Positions 17,941 through 26,541 of a stretch of DNA of 64,000 bases are shown here, one piece after another (position 1 is the stretch's first letter; each line of letters begins with the position of its first letter). The stretch comes from an uncultured bacterium (GTDB taxonomy: Bacteria > Elusimicrobiota > Elusimicrobia > Elusimicrobiales > Elusimicrobiaceae). Location of the stretch: assembly GCA_949297775.1 (NCBI GenBank), contig CASFTM010000004.1, forward strand, positions 1 to 64,000, given 5' to 3'. A model generated the notes under the pieces. It did no database searches, had not been told where the DNA came from, and saw nothing but the letters and a program-made list of their open reading frames with translations. Both the position numbers and the translations under genes were made by a program.

Positions 17941-19293
17941 TTACGGCTGGGCCGGCGGATTTTCCGCGTGAGCCTGCGGGGCGGACGGTTCCGCCGCCTC
18001 CGGGCCCGGCAAAGCAGTTTCGGGAGAAGCGGCTGTTTCCGCAGGCGTAAACGGGGCGGACGGGCCGGCTTCGTGGCGGTAAAATAACGCCCGGCCCACC
18101 CATTTTAAACCGCCTTTTTCAATTCGGAAAGACATTAAGTTAGACAACAAGACGCTAAAGAAAATCACCGCATAAATGACATCCTGAATGACGGACCCTT
18201 CTTTGGGCAGCTGGGAAGCAATCATTGCCGCCAGCACCGCGCTGACCAGCCCGTTGGGGCACATAGCCATAATCACGGAGCATTCTTCGCGGGTAATGTT
18301 GCGCGAAACGCAATAGTTTACCACCGGCGCACGGAACACCAGCTTCGCCAACGCCAGCACCAGTCCAATCGCCAGCAAATCCACCCGGCCCAGCCGCAGG
18401 CAAATGCCCATATACACAAAGAACAAGGTTTTAAAAATAAATTCTATTTCTTCAAAAAAATCTTTTTCGCCTTCGTTCAAAGACAACAAACGCTGATAAT
18501 CCAGCTTCTTAAGCCACAGCCGTTTAATCAAACGTATATTCCCCGCCACCACGCCAAACGCCAGCGTGGCAATCGCGCCGTCCCCGCCGATTAAGCCGCT
18601 TAAGCTGTACACGAGCAGCACAAAAGCAAACGTCAAGGAAATGGCGTTTTCCAGCCGGCGCACGCGGTTTAAAATACTCATCCAAAATAGTCCCGCCGCC
18701 AACGCAAACACAATGCCGATGCCAAACGATTTCAGCACATCGGCCGCCAGCATCCCCGCCGATACCGTCCCCCCGCGTGACGCCGCCGACAGCAACGCCA
18801 GCGCCAATACAATGGAATACACGCCCGTTAGGTTGGCCTCTAAAAATAAAATGGTTTTTGCCGTTTTGGATACATTTAATTTAGCCAACATCGGGGTAAT
18901 AATAGCGGTGGAGTTATCCGCCACAATCGCACCGATAATGAGCGCATAAATTTGCGGAATATTCAAAGCCGTTTGCACGATAAACGCAATAATGGCTGTA
19001 ATTAAGAGGAAGCAAACCGTCGTCAGCAAAAGCCCCTGCCCCACTGCGCCGCGCAGGGATAAAATGCGGAAATCCAGCCCGCTCTTAAACAGTACCACAA
19101 TCAGCGCCAGCGTGGTAAAAATCTGCCCGGCCTCGCCAAACGAGGCGGGGCTGACAATCTTTAGCACCGGGCCCATCAGAATACCCAATACCATCAGCGG
19201 CAATACATCCGGCAGGCGGGTTTTTTCAAACAAAGATGAAAAAACATGCCCTAAAAACAACAGCACCCCGATAAATAAAATGGCGTAAGTCAT
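17941..19293 (-). CDS. CPA2-family cation:proton antiporter
   Basis: A 450-residue membrane protein with about twelve hydrophobic segments, matching Na+(K+)/H+ exchangers. Typical pieces are LPDVLPLMVLGILMGPVL, FKSGLDFRILS, the unwound-helix region AIIGAIVADNSTAI (Asp in the ion site) and the late CPNGLVSAVLAAM. After about residue 405 it ends in a Pro/Ala/Glu-rich tail without a recognisable TrkA-N domain. It probably exchanges Na+ or K+ for H+ across the inner membrane and helps with pH or ion balance. It starts only about 55 bp from the divergent receiver-GGDEF gene, so their promoters overlap or face each other. Confidence 0.85.
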   Translation of the reverse strand: MTYAILFIGVLLFLGHVFSSLFEKTRLPDVLPLMVLGILMGPVLKIVSPASFGEAGQIFTTLALIVVLFKSGLDFRILSLRGAVGQGLLLTTVCFLLITAIIAFIVQTALNIPQIYALIIGAIVADNSTAIITPMLAKLNVSKTAKTILFLEANLTGVYSIVLALALLSAASRGGTVSAGMLAADVLKSFGIGIVFALAAGLFWMSILNRVRRLENAISLTFAFVLLVYSLSGLIGGDGAIATLAFGVVAGNIRLIKRLWLKKLDYQRLLSLNEGEKDFFEEIEFIFKTLFFVYMGICLRLGRVDLLAIGLVLALAKLVFRAPVVNYCVSRNITREECSVIMAMCPNGLVSAVLAAMIASQLPKEGSVIQDVIYAVIFFSVLLSNLMSFRIEKGGLKWVGRALFYRHEAGPSAPFTPAETAASPETALPGPEAAEPSAPQAHAENPPAQP

Positions 19294-19347
19294 ATGTTTA
19301 TTATACGAAAAAGGCTACTTGCACGGGAAACGCAAATTTATTTAAAT

Positions 19348-20286
19348 ATGTGTATGGAACACAGTGCAAAAATCTTACTGGCGGACGATTCCCACGCCAT
19401 CCGTTTTTTAGTGTCCGAAATTCTGACAAACGCCGGATTTACCGTAGTGGAAGCGGAAGACGGACAAGAAGCCATAGAAAAAACCTACAAAGAAAACCCC
19501 GATTTGTTGATTTTGGACTACGAAATGCCTAAAAAAACCGGGTTTGAAGTGGTGCAGGAAGTACGCAGCCGCACCGGATATTTGCACACTCCCATTATCA
19601 TCTTTACCGCGGTAACCGACAAATCCACCAAGCTGGAAGGATTGGGCTTGGATATAGACGACTATTTAACCAAACCGGCAGATGAGGACGAAATCGTCGC
19701 GCGCGTTAAATTACTGCTTAAGCGCAACAAGCAAAAAATGGACTGCAATCCCCTCACGCGCCTGCCGGGGAACCCTTCCATTCAGGCACGGGTGGAAGCG
19801 GAAATTGCCGGCAAAAGACAATTTGCCGTGCTGTATTGCGACTTAAACAATTTTAAAGCGTTTAACGACAAATACGGCTTTGAAGCCGGCGACCGCGTGC
19901 TGAAAACCGAGGCGGACCTCATCGTCCGCGCCGCCACGCAGGACCCCTCTTCTTTTGTGGGGCACATCGGCGGGGATGATTTTATTGTGGTCTGCTCCTT
20001 TGATAAAGCCGAGGACATCGCCCGGAAAATCGCCTCCAAAACCGACGCCCTGGCCCCCACCTTTTATAATGACGAGGACCGCAAAAACGGCTATATGGTG
20101 TCCACCAACCGCAAAGGCGAAACGGAAAAATTCAAATTCCTTTCCATTGGCATTGGCATTGTGCACAACACCAAACGCCCGCTTACCTCGTTTGCCATGG
20201 TCAGCAATATTGGCAGCGAGCTCAAATGCCTGGCCAAAAAACACGAAGACGGCAGTTTTTACGTAATGGACCGCCGCTCCTGCTAA
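19348..20286 (+). CDS. Response regulator with receiver and GGDEF-type output domain
   Basis: A 312-residue protein. An N-terminal receiver domain (KILLADDSHAIRFLV, phospho-acceptor in DLLILDYEMPKKTG, KP in YLTKPADEDE) is joined to a diguanylate-cyclase-like domain beginning LTRLPGNPSIQ, with LYCDLNNFKAFNDKYGFEAGD and the active-site loop HIGGDDF. The loop reads GGDDF rather than GGDEF, and no RxxD inhibitory site precedes it, so activity is uncertain: it may make c-di-GMP weakly or only bind GTP. I place the start at 19348 (MCMEHSAKIL); an earlier in-frame ATG at 19294 would run into the divergent gene's start. A terminator follows at 20303. Confidence 0.85.
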   Translation: MCMEHSAKILLADDSHAIRFLVSEILTNAGFTVVEAEDGQEAIEKTYKENPDLLILDYEMPKKTGFEVVQEVRSRTGYLHTPIIIFTAVTDKSTKLEGLGLDIDDYLTKPADEDEIVARVKLLLKRNKQKMDCNPLTRLPGNPSIQARVEAEIAGKRQFAVLYCDLNNFKAFNDKYGFEAGDRVLKTEADLIVRAATQDPSSFVGHIGGDDFIVVCSFDKAEDIARKIASKTDALAPTFYNDEDRKNGYMVSTNRKGETEKFKFLSIGIGIVHNTKRPLTSFAMVSNIGSELKCLAKKHEDGSFYVMDRRSC

Positions 20287-20302
20287 GGCCTTTTAAAACA
20301 CG

Positions 20303-20332
20303 AACCCCCGGGGCACATTCCGGGGGTTTTTA
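20303..20332. terminator. Terminator between convergent genes
   Basis: The stem AACCCCCGG / CCGGGGGTT with a T-run lies between the receiver-GGDEF gene (+) and fluC (-). Confidence 0.8.
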
Positions 20333-20369
20333 TATTGGTATCGGCTTTGTATAAGCCGCCAAAAACATT

Positions 20370-20735
20370 CTATACCGCCCACGCGTGGTGCAGCCGAAAC
20401 CCGGCCCACACCGCCGCCAAGCAGGCCATTACATTTAACAGCACGTTGCACGCCGCCAGGAAAAATTCCCGGTTGTGGTACAACGCAAGCGTGTCCAACG
20501 AAAAAGAGGAAAACGTCGTGAACCCGCCCAATACGCCCACCACCAAAAACAGCCGCGCCGGCTGGGACGGATTTTCAAAATACGGGGCCAAATAGCCTAT
20601 CGCCAAACTGCCTAGTACGTTTACGGCCAATGTGGCCCAGTGCCCCCGCCACGCCAGCAGAGAAGCCCCCGCGCTTACGCCGTAGCGCAGCGCAGCGCCC
20701 ACAAAACCGCCCAATCCTACATAGATAAAATTCAT
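20370..20735 (-). CDS. fluC: Fluoride channel FluC (CrcB)
   Basis: A 121-residue membrane protein with four hydrophobic helices. Fluc hallmarks are seen: GGFVGAALRYGVS at the N-terminus, LAVNVLGSLAIGYL (the Asn of helix 2) and GGFTTFSSFSLDTL (the Phe-box and Na+ site). It forms a dual-topology dimer that exports fluoride. I prefer the start MNFIYVGLGG at 20735 because it matches the family; an upstream start at 20756 would add seven residues. No fluoride (crcB) riboswitch is recognisable in the 128 bases upstream. Confidence 0.92.
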   Translation of the reverse strand: MNFIYVGLGGFVGAALRYGVSAGASLLAWRGHWATLAVNVLGSLAIGYLAPYFENPSQPARLFLVVGVLGGFTTFSSFSLDTLALYHNREFFLAACNVLLNVMACLAAVWAGFRLHHAWAV

Positions 20736-20815
20736 CATATAAGTATATTTTATCAAATCCGCACGCGGCCGTTTTTGGCCCGCCGCTCCTTACGGCTCCC
20801 GTTCAAACGCAAAAC

Positions 20816-20842
20816 AGGACGGGCTGATGAACCCGCCCTGCC
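20816..20842 (-). terminator. Weak terminator after pgm
   Basis: An imperfect hairpin (GGCGGG / CCCGTCC on the minus strand) with a short T-run lies about 20 bp after the phosphoglucomutase stop codon. Confidence 0.45.
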
Positions 20843-20863
20843 TTTGCAAAATACGCTTATTGG

Positions 20864-22408
20864 TTAAGCCAGCAACTGCTTAGCCTGTTCAATCAAACGG
20901 TCCAAATGCTTTTGGTTGATGAACGTTTCGGCATAGATTTTTAAGATATTTTCCGTGCCGGAAGGACGCACCAAAAACCACGAGCTCTGCAAATAGATTT
21001 TGATGCCGTCCGTATCACGCACGCGGGTAACTTTTTCGCCCGCCACCTGATGGAGGTTTTCAAAATCCGCGGCTTTTAACGCTTTCACGCGTTTTTTGGT
21101 TTCTTCGTCGGTGGGAACGTCCACGCGGGTATAATACGGGGTGCCGTATCGGGCGGTCAGGCGGTCATACAGTTCGGCAATATCACCCTCCACCGCCATA
21201 ATTTCCATCAACAGGCAGACCGCCAGCATACCATCCTTTTCCGGCGTCCAGCCGCTGACAGACATCCCGGCGCTTTCTTCGCCCGCCAAGACATATTTGC
21301 GCTTTACAATGCCGTCTACAAAATATTTAAAGCCCACGTTCACTTCGTCCAAGCGCAGTTTATGCGCGGCGGCAATCCGGTCCAGCAGGGAGGTGGTTCC
21401 CAAGGTGCGCCCGATGGAATAGGCATCACGCACTTTGTGGTGGCGGAACAAATAATCGGCCATTACGCACAACGCGTGGTTGGGCGGAATAAGCCCGCCT
21501 TTTTTGGTAGCGCAGCCAAAGCGGTCGGCATCCGGGTCGCTGGCGCCGGCAAAATCGTAGGTGCCGTCTTCCACCAGTTTAATAAGGGGCGACATCGGAT
21601 ATTTGGACGACGGGTCCATACGGATTTTGCCGTCGTGGTCAATCGGAATAAAGTAAAAAGTCGGGTCCTGCACGTTGCTGACGATTTCCACATTTTTCAG
21701 ACCGTATTTTTCTTTAATCGCTTGGTAAAACGCCAAGCTGCTGCCGCCCAGCGGGTGCACCGCAAATTTTAACGGCGAAGCAGCAATGGCTTTAAAATCA
21801 ATAAACCGCGCCAAAGCGGTAATATACGGAGTAATTAAATCCGCCGAGCGCACCAACCCCTGGGCGCGCGCCTCATCCAGCGAAACGGATTTAATTTGGT
21901 CCGGATGGGCCATATATTCGTTGGCGTATTTTTCAATCAACGAAGTAAGCGAAGCATCCGCCGGGCCGCCGTTGGAAGGGTTGTATTTCAGGCCCATATC
22001 CTGGGGCGGATTGTGGCTGGCGGTGCCGTTTAACGAAGCGCTGGCGCGCCCGCTGATAATTTCAAACGAAAAAACCGGCGTCGGCAGCGGCATATCGGGC
22101 AGGATAACCGGCAGGCCGTTCCCGGCTAACACTTCGGCGCATAAGCGCGCCGTATCGGCCGACATCAAGCGCGTATCGCCGCCCACCAAAACGGGCCCGG
22201 TGATGTTCTGTTCTTTATGGATGCGGGCCACCGCCTGCGCAATGGCGCGGGCGTGCAGGGCGCAAAAGCCGGCCCCTAAACTGCCGCGGTGCCCGGACGT
22301 ACCGAATTTAACCGGCACCGGCGCGGTTTTGGGGTTAAAAAACTGCGCTCTCAACTCCTCCGTATCTATTTTTTGTTTGGTTAACGTTCCGGCGAGTTCA
22401 CTTACCAT
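20864..22408 (-). CDS. pgm: Phosphoglucomutase (alpha-D-glucose phosphate specific)
   Basis: A 514-residue enzyme interconverting glucose-1-phosphate and glucose-6-phosphate. The phosphoserine loop is GTASHNPPQDMGLKYNPSNG, the metal loop is SDPDADRFG, and the sugar-binding loop is AGEESAGMS. The C-terminal RPSGTEN phosphate loop is present. Sequence style matches the E. coli Pgm type rather than PgcA. The start at 22408 (MVSELAG) is chosen because CAGGAG lies 6-7 bp upstream; an in-frame ATG seven codons earlier lacks such a site. It links glycolysis to glycogen or nucleotide-sugar synthesis. Confidence 0.93.
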   Translation of the reverse strand: MVSELAGTLTKQKIDTEELRAQFFNPKTAPVPVKFGTSGHRGSLGAGFCALHARAIAQAVARIHKEQNITGPVLVGGDTRLMSADTARLCAEVLAGNGLPVILPDMPLPTPVFSFEIISGRASASLNGTASHNPPQDMGLKYNPSNGGPADASLTSLIEKYANEYMAHPDQIKSVSLDEARAQGLVRSADLITPYITALARFIDFKAIAASPLKFAVHPLGGSSLAFYQAIKEKYGLKNVEIVSNVQDPTFYFIPIDHDGKIRMDPSSKYPMSPLIKLVEDGTYDFAGASDPDADRFGCATKKGGLIPPNHALCVMADYLFRHHKVRDAYSIGRTLGTTSLLDRIAAAHKLRLDEVNVGFKYFVDGIVKRKYVLAGEESAGMSVSGWTPEKDGMLAVCLLMEIMAVEGDIAELYDRLTARYGTPYYTRVDVPTDEETKKRVKALKAADFENLHQVAGEKVTRVRDTDGIKIYLQSSWFLVRPSGTENILKIYAETFINQKHLDRLIEQAKQLLA

Positions 22409-22519
22409 AAAAATCTCCTGTACAATCAAGCTAAATCGGTTTGTGCGTCAGGCGGGTTGCGTAGGCCCCCGTCTTTTTCTATGATATTATATATCTTAAA
22501 CTTTCGCAACGGAGAACCT

Positions 22520-23218
22520 ATGAAAAAACTGTTGGCTGTTTTAGGAAGCATATTGTTTTCGGTGGGAGCGGCAAGCGCTTCCAACATCGCGGACGATTTT
22601 TATGCGCATTATTCGCCCACCTCGGATTTATCCGCTTATAATAAGGACATCAATGCCTTAATCGGCGTGGCGGATTTCCACACCGGCAAAGGAACCACTT
22701 TCCCCGGGTTTGATATCGGGGCGTCGTTAAGCGCAGTCAAACCGTCCTCCAACAACGACATTTCTTCGGACGATTACCTGTATGCCGGTTTTATTACGGC
22801 GGAAACCAAAATTCCGGTGCTGGATTTGGGCGTTGTGGTGCGCGGCACCAATTCAAACGGTTTTAAATCGTTGGGCGGCGGATTAAAATACAACTTCGGT
22901 TTGTTTGACACCATTCACATTTCGCTGGGCGGATTTTATGACCGCGGGTCTACCGATTGGTATACGACGGACCACTATTCTCTGTCTGCGGTAGCGTCTA
23001 TGAATGTGCTGTTTTTAACCCCTTATGTCGGCATTGGCTACGATTACGGAGAACTGGAAACAAAAGACGTGTTACCCGCCCGCTCCACTTCCGACGGGGA
23101 CGTCCGTTATACAGCGGGGGTAAACGTCAAACCGTTCCCGTTTGTGTATATGTTTGCGGCTTATACCAAAACGTCCTCCAGCAATGCGCTGCAGGGAGGG
23201 ATTGGCCTTAACTTTTAA
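22520..23218 (+). CDS. Exported small outer-membrane beta-barrel-like protein
   Basis: A 232-residue protein with a signal peptide (MKKLLAVLGSILFSVGAASA). The mature part has alternating hydrophobic strands and many Gly, Tyr and aromatic residues (for example GGGLKYNFGLFDTIHISLGG and YVGIGYDYGEL) and ends with the aromatic GGIGLNF, the classic C-terminal signature of an outer-membrane barrel. I do not recognise a named family. The start at 22520 follows a GGAG ribosome site; earlier in-frame starts would hide the signal peptide. It lies 17 bp before murB, so they may share a transcript. Confidence 0.75.
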   Translation: MKKLLAVLGSILFSVGAASASNIADDFYAHYSPTSDLSAYNKDINALIGVADFHTGKGTTFPGFDIGASLSAVKPSSNNDISSDDYLYAGFITAETKIPVLDLGVVVRGTNSNGFKSLGGGLKYNFGLFDTIHISLGGFYDRGSTDWYTTDHYSLSAVASMNVLFLTPYVGIGYDYGELETKDVLPARSTSDGDVRYTAGVNVKPFPFVYMFAAYTKTSSSNALQGGIGLNF

Positions 23219-23235
23219 CAACTTCCGGTAACGGT

Positions 23236-24135
23236 ATGGATTATAAAGCAGAATTAAAAACTTTCTTCGGCGAAAACTGCCTGCTGGATGAACCGATGGC
23301 GCGCCACACCACCTACCGCACCGGCGGCACGGCGGAAGTGTACGTCTACCCCCAAACACGGGAAGAATGGAGTTTTGTGCTGAAACTGGCCGAAACGCAA
23401 AACATTCCTCTTCGCATTATCGGGTTTGGGTCCAACATCTTGGTCAGCGGGCGCGGCATTGGCGGGATTGTGTGTTCCACCAAGCGGATGAACCACGTCA
23501 GCGTAGACGGGGAACACGTGAAGGCCGAAGCCGGAGCGGCGCTGGATAAAGTATGCGAACTGTCGTGCGAAGCGGGCCTGGCCGGAATGGAAAAATTATC
23601 GGGCATTCCCGGCAGTGTGGGCGGCGCCGTATTTATGAACGCGGGCGCGTTCGGGCAGGAAACTTTTGACTGCCTGGAATATTTTGACGTCATAGACCGC
23701 GAAGGCCGTCCGGCCACTCTGCTGAAAGAAGAAGTAAAATACGCCTACCGCAAAGTGGAAGGGATACAGGACTGCATCATCCTCTCCGCCGGGTTTAAAT
23801 TGCAAAAAGGGGATTTCACCCAGTTAATTGAGTCCCGCAATACGGTGCTTCATAAACGGATGGAAAAACAGCCGCTGGAGTACCCTTCCGCCGGCAGTGT
23901 GTTCAAACGCCCGGCCAACGACTACGCTTCGCGCTTAATTGACGACACCGGCCTGCGCGGCCTGTCGGTCGGCGGGGCGAAAGTATCGGAAAAGCACGCC
24001 GGTTTTATCATCAATTTCAACCACGCCACCCCGCAGGACATCAAAACGCTGATGGACCAAGTGCGCGCAAAAGTGAAAGAAAAACACGGAGTGGAATTGG
24101 AATTGGAGCAAATTTTGTGGGGAAATTTTGATTAA
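23236..24135 (+). CDS. murB: UDP-N-acetylenolpyruvoylglucosamine reductase
   Basis: A 299-residue FAD enzyme that reduces UDP-GlcNAc-enolpyruvate to UDP-MurNAc in peptidoglycan synthesis. The FAD-binding segments IIGFGSNILVSGRGIGGIV and SGIPGSVGGAVFMNAGAFG are present, together with SAGSVFKRP (the catalytic Ser region) and the C-terminal GGAKVSEKHAGFIIN. Length and motif order match the type II (Gram-positive-like, shorter) MurB class. It follows the barrel gene by 17 bp and precedes tRNA-Asp. Confidence 0.95.
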   Translation: MDYKAELKTFFGENCLLDEPMARHTTYRTGGTAEVYVYPQTREEWSFVLKLAETQNIPLRIIGFGSNILVSGRGIGGIVCSTKRMNHVSVDGEHVKAEAGAALDKVCELSCEAGLAGMEKLSGIPGSVGGAVFMNAGAFGQETFDCLEYFDVIDREGRPATLLKEEVKYAYRKVEGIQDCIILSAGFKLQKGDFTQLIESRNTVLHKRMEKQPLEYPSAGSVFKRPANDYASRLIDDTGLRGLSVGGAKVSEKHAGFIINFNHATPQDIKTLMDQVRAKVKEKHGVELELEQILWGNFD

Positions 24136-24168
24136 TTTCCCAATACAAAACGCGTTATTTAAAATTTA

Positions 24169-24198
24169 TTGACGCGGCACTCCAAATTAAGCTATAAT
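24169..24198 (+). promoter_or_regulatory. Sigma70-type promoter of tRNA-Asp
   Basis: A -35 box TTGACG (24169-24174) and a -10 box TATAAT (24193-24198) are separated by 18 bp and lie about 22 bp before the tRNA. Confidence 0.85.
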
Positions 24199-24220
24199 AT
24201 ATCTGTAGCAAGAAACAAAT

Positions 24221-24295
24221 GGAGCCGTGGTGTAGCCTGGTTAACACGCTGCCCTGTCAAGGCAGAGACCGCGAGTTCGAATCTCGTCGGCTCCG
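24221..24295 (+). tRNA. tRNA-Asp (anticodon GTC)
   Basis: The acceptor stem GGAGCCG / CGGCTCC closes a full cloverleaf. The anticodon stem-loop is CTGCC-CTGTCAA-GGCAG with anticodon GTC. The T arm holds GTTCGAATC. The CCA tail is not encoded. The 3' end and the terminator behind it recur about 1.09 kb downstream. Confidence 0.95.
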
Positions 24296-24360
24296 TATTT
24301 TAGTTTTGAATTTTTAGCATAAATCCCCGTTAGAGTTTAACTCCGACGGGGATTTTTTTA
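24290..24360 (+). repeat. Direct repeat copy 1: tRNA-Asp 3' end plus terminator
   Basis: The tract runs from the last bases of the tRNA (GCTCCG) through TATTTTAGTTTTGAAT to the AATCCCCGT hairpin. It matches 25376-25446, with a few changes in the spacer and hairpin loop. Confidence 0.8.
24322..24359 (+). terminator. Terminator of tRNA-Asp
   Basis: The stem AATCCCCGT / ACGGGGATT is followed by T7 directly downstream of the tRNA. Confidence 0.85.
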
Positions 24361-24506
24361 TGCACGACTTTCAGCAAGTGGTTTTTTGCGTGTTTTTGAG
24401 AATTGTGCAAAATCTTCTCTCTTTATGCTGACCAGGTTGGGTAGGAAGTTGTGCAGAGACGATCAAAATGTTTTATAATGAGAATATATAGATTATAGGA
24501 AAAATT

Positions 24507-25352
24507 ATGCGTAAATTTACACAATTTTTCGGTACCCTATTTATTTCTTTATTGAGCCTTGCGTGTGCCCAACAAGACCCACTTTATAAAGCAATTGAGA
24601 CGGGAAATATACAACAAGTAACTCAGTTAGTTTCTAATGGGGCAGATGTAAATAAACTGTTACCCAATAAGGCAACTCCTTTAATTGTGACAAGTGAATT
24701 GGGATATACAGAAATTGTCAAAACATTATTACAACAAGGGGCAAATCCGAACATTCCAGACAGTCAGGGTGTTTCTCCTCTAATCATATCCAGTCAAAAT
24801 GGACATATTGAAATTGTTAAGTTATTACTAAGCTATGGAGCCGATGTGAATGCGGCTACTAAAACGGGGGCTACAGCTCTTATGCTCGCTAGTGATCATG
24901 GATATGTGGAAATAGTAAAATCATTGCTTGCACATCAAGCCAACATTAATGCTCAAAATGAATGGGGGGAAAGCGTTTTGTTAGGAGCTGTTTTACATAA
25001 TCAAAGCACTGTTGTTTCTATATTATTGGCCCACGGCGCGAATCCTAATCTTACTGCAAAAAACGGAGCAAGCCCCTTATTAATTGCTACAGAAACAGAG
25101 GGGATAAAACTCGATATAATTAGAGAGTTAATACAAGCTGGCTCTATAGTTAATGATCCTTCGCTAGACGGAGTCACCCCTTTAATGATGGCTTGCGATA
25201 GAGGAAATGCAAAAATTGTAAAGTTATTACTTGAAAACGGAGCTAATGTCAATGTGAGAGATAATAATCAATGGACTCCGTTGAAAATTGCCGTTCATCG
25301 TGGTTTTATGGAAATTGCTAATTTACTCCAACAAGCCGGGGCCAAAGAATAA
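24507..25352 (+). CDS. Exported ankyrin-repeat protein
   Basis: A 281-residue protein with a signal peptide ending in ACA-QQ (type I cleavage near residue 21; the lone Cys is a poor lipobox). About eight ankyrin repeats follow from residue 27 to the end, each with the pattern G..PL..A...G..EIVK.LL..GA..N. Ankyrin arrays bind proteins, so it is probably a periplasmic or secreted binding protein; the partner is unknown. The gene is markedly more AT-rich than its neighbours and is bracketed by the duplicated tRNA-Asp 3' end, which suggests that it arrived by insertion. A TATAAT lies at 24474 upstream; the ribosome site (TAGGAAAAATT) is modest. Confidence 0.88.
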   Translation: MRKFTQFFGTLFISLLSLACAQQDPLYKAIETGNIQQVTQLVSNGADVNKLLPNKATPLIVTSELGYTEIVKTLLQQGANPNIPDSQGVSPLIISSQNGHIEIVKLLLSYGADVNAATKTGATALMLASDHGYVEIVKSLLAHQANINAQNEWGESVLLGAVLHNQSTVVSILLAHGANPNLTAKNGASPLLIATETEGIKLDIIRELIQAGSIVNDPSLDGVTPLMMACDRGNAKIVKLLLENGANVNVRDNNQWTPLKIAVHRGFMEIANLLQQAGAKE

Positions 25353-25375
25353 GCACCCTGCTACCTAAACTACAC

Positions 25376-25446
25376 GCTCCGTATTTTAGTTTTGAATAAT
25401 TAGTATAAATCCCCGTTAGGTTACGCGCCCGACGGGGATTTTTTCA
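25376..25446 (+). repeat. Direct repeat copy 2: tRNA-Asp 3' end plus terminator
   Basis: The tract repeats GCTCCGTATTTTAGTTTTGAAT and the AATCCCCGT..ACGGGGATTTTTT hairpin of the tRNA region, 1086 bp downstream of copy 1. The hairpin also serves as terminator for the ankyrin gene. The rest of the tRNA is not repeated. Confidence 0.8.
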
Positions 25447-25457
25447 ACACAATGCCT

Positions 25458-25486
25458 GTCAGTCCTAATATAATGTGCTATAATGA
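25458..25486 (+). promoter_or_regulatory. Likely promoter of the TPR gene
   Basis: CTGTCA (25458-25463) and TATAAT (25481-25486) are separated by 17 bp, 35 bp ahead of the TPR gene start. Confidence 0.5.
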
Positions 25487-25520
25487 TGAAAAAGTACGTT
25501 ACTTATAGGGAGGTTAGAAC

Positions 25521-26417
25521 ATGACAGTAGAAGAATATATAAAAAAAATTGAAGATTTGGAAACCGCAAAAAATGTAGGACAAGCTATATCTGTATGTGA
25601 GGAAGCCTTGGGCAACTTCCCAGGAGAAGCCAAGCTGTATTACATAAAAGCGAACCTCTTATTGAATCAAGATAGTCCTTTTGACGGTGAATTATTTTCT
25701 AACCTACTCAAAAAAGCCACCGATTTGGCTCCCAATTGGGCAGAACCCCATAAATTATGGGCTTATGTTACCGAACAATTAGGCCATCCGGATATGGCTC
25801 TTAAAGGATATGAACGGGCGTTAGCTATTGACCCGCAAGACGCGGATGCTTGGTGGAAATCAGCAGAAGTAAAACAACTACTATCTGATTTTACCGGTTC
25901 CATAGAAGACGCTACTCATGCTATTGAAATATCCAAGGAAAATGCTCGGGAGGTTTATTATGCCCAACGCGGAGCTTCAAAACGCGCATTAAAAGATTAC
26001 GAAGGGGCTTTGGCAGATTATCAAAAAGCCGTAGAACTTAACCCCAATTATGGCGGTGGATTTTTGGATATGGCACAAATCAAATTTGCACAACAAGATT
26101 GGCAAGGAGCTATTGATATGGTTTCTCAAACTATAAAATTGTTCCCCCAACATGCCCCAGCCTATGGAATGAGGGGAGAAGCGAAAATACAACTAAACGA
26201 TTTAAAAGGAGCATTACAAGATTTTCAGCAAGCGCTATTTTTGGATCCAAAAGACGAACGGCCTCTTCCTAGAATTGCTGAACTACAAAACCAGTTGTTA
26301 GCCAAAATACCGAAAGGGACCCAAGCATTACATGTTACCTTGAAAACAGGTCACAAAGCTAAGCAAATACCTTTGGACGGAGAAATAATTACGTTCATAG
26401 AGTTGCTGCAAGCATAG
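25521..26417 (+). CDS. Cytoplasmic TPR-repeat protein
   Basis: A 298-residue protein with no signal peptide. Tandem tetratricopeptide repeats fill about residues 15-255, for example KGYERALAIDPQDADAWWK, ALADYQKAVELNPNYGG and ALQDFQQALFLDPKDERPL. A short non-TPR C-terminal segment follows. TPR arrays mediate protein binding; no catalytic domain is seen. It has a good GGGAGG ribosome site 9 bp before the ATG and its own promoter. Base use is AT-rich, like the ankyrin gene just upstream and unlike the flanking genes, so both may be of foreign origin. Confidence 0.85.
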   Translation: MTVEEYIKKIEDLETAKNVGQAISVCEEALGNFPGEAKLYYIKANLLLNQDSPFDGELFSNLLKKATDLAPNWAEPHKLWAYVTEQLGHPDMALKGYERALAIDPQDADAWWKSAEVKQLLSDFTGSIEDATHAIEISKENAREVYYAQRGASKRALKDYEGALADYQKAVELNPNYGGGFLDMAQIKFAQQDWQGAIDMVSQTIKLFPQHAPAYGMRGEAKIQLNDLKGALQDFQQALFLDPKDERPLPRIAELQNQLLAKIPKGTQALHVTLKTGHKAKQIPLDGEIITFIELLQA

Positions 26418-26454
26418 TGCTAGCAAAACTAAAAGCACCGCCATTTGAAAAAAA

Positions 26455-26480
26455 TACCCGCCGCAAGGCGGGATTTTTTA
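26455..26480 (+). terminator. Terminator after the TPR gene
   Basis: The stem CCCGCC-gcaa-GGCGGG is followed by T6. Confidence 0.8.
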
Positions 26481-26497
26481 GCCCTTTTACAAAGCAG

Positions 26498-26525
26498 AAC
26501 CCCCGTTCCTAGGAATGGGGGTTTC
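26498..26525 (-). terminator. Hairpin after the dCMP deaminase gene
   Basis: The stem AACCCCCGTTCC / GGAATGGGGGTT (one mismatch) lies 17 bp past the minus-strand stop codon. The T-run is short. Confidence 0.6.
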
Positions 26526-26541
26526 TGATAAAACCTTTGCA

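Noticed and set aside
20736-20863. Fluoride riboswitch upstream of fluC
   Set aside because: The conserved pseudoknot words of the crcB motif could not be found; the only structure is a weak hairpin best explained as the pgm terminator.
24296-26480. Integrase or transposase accompanying the tRNA-linked repeat
   Set aside because: Only the ankyrin and TPR genes are present; neither strand shows a recombinase motif.
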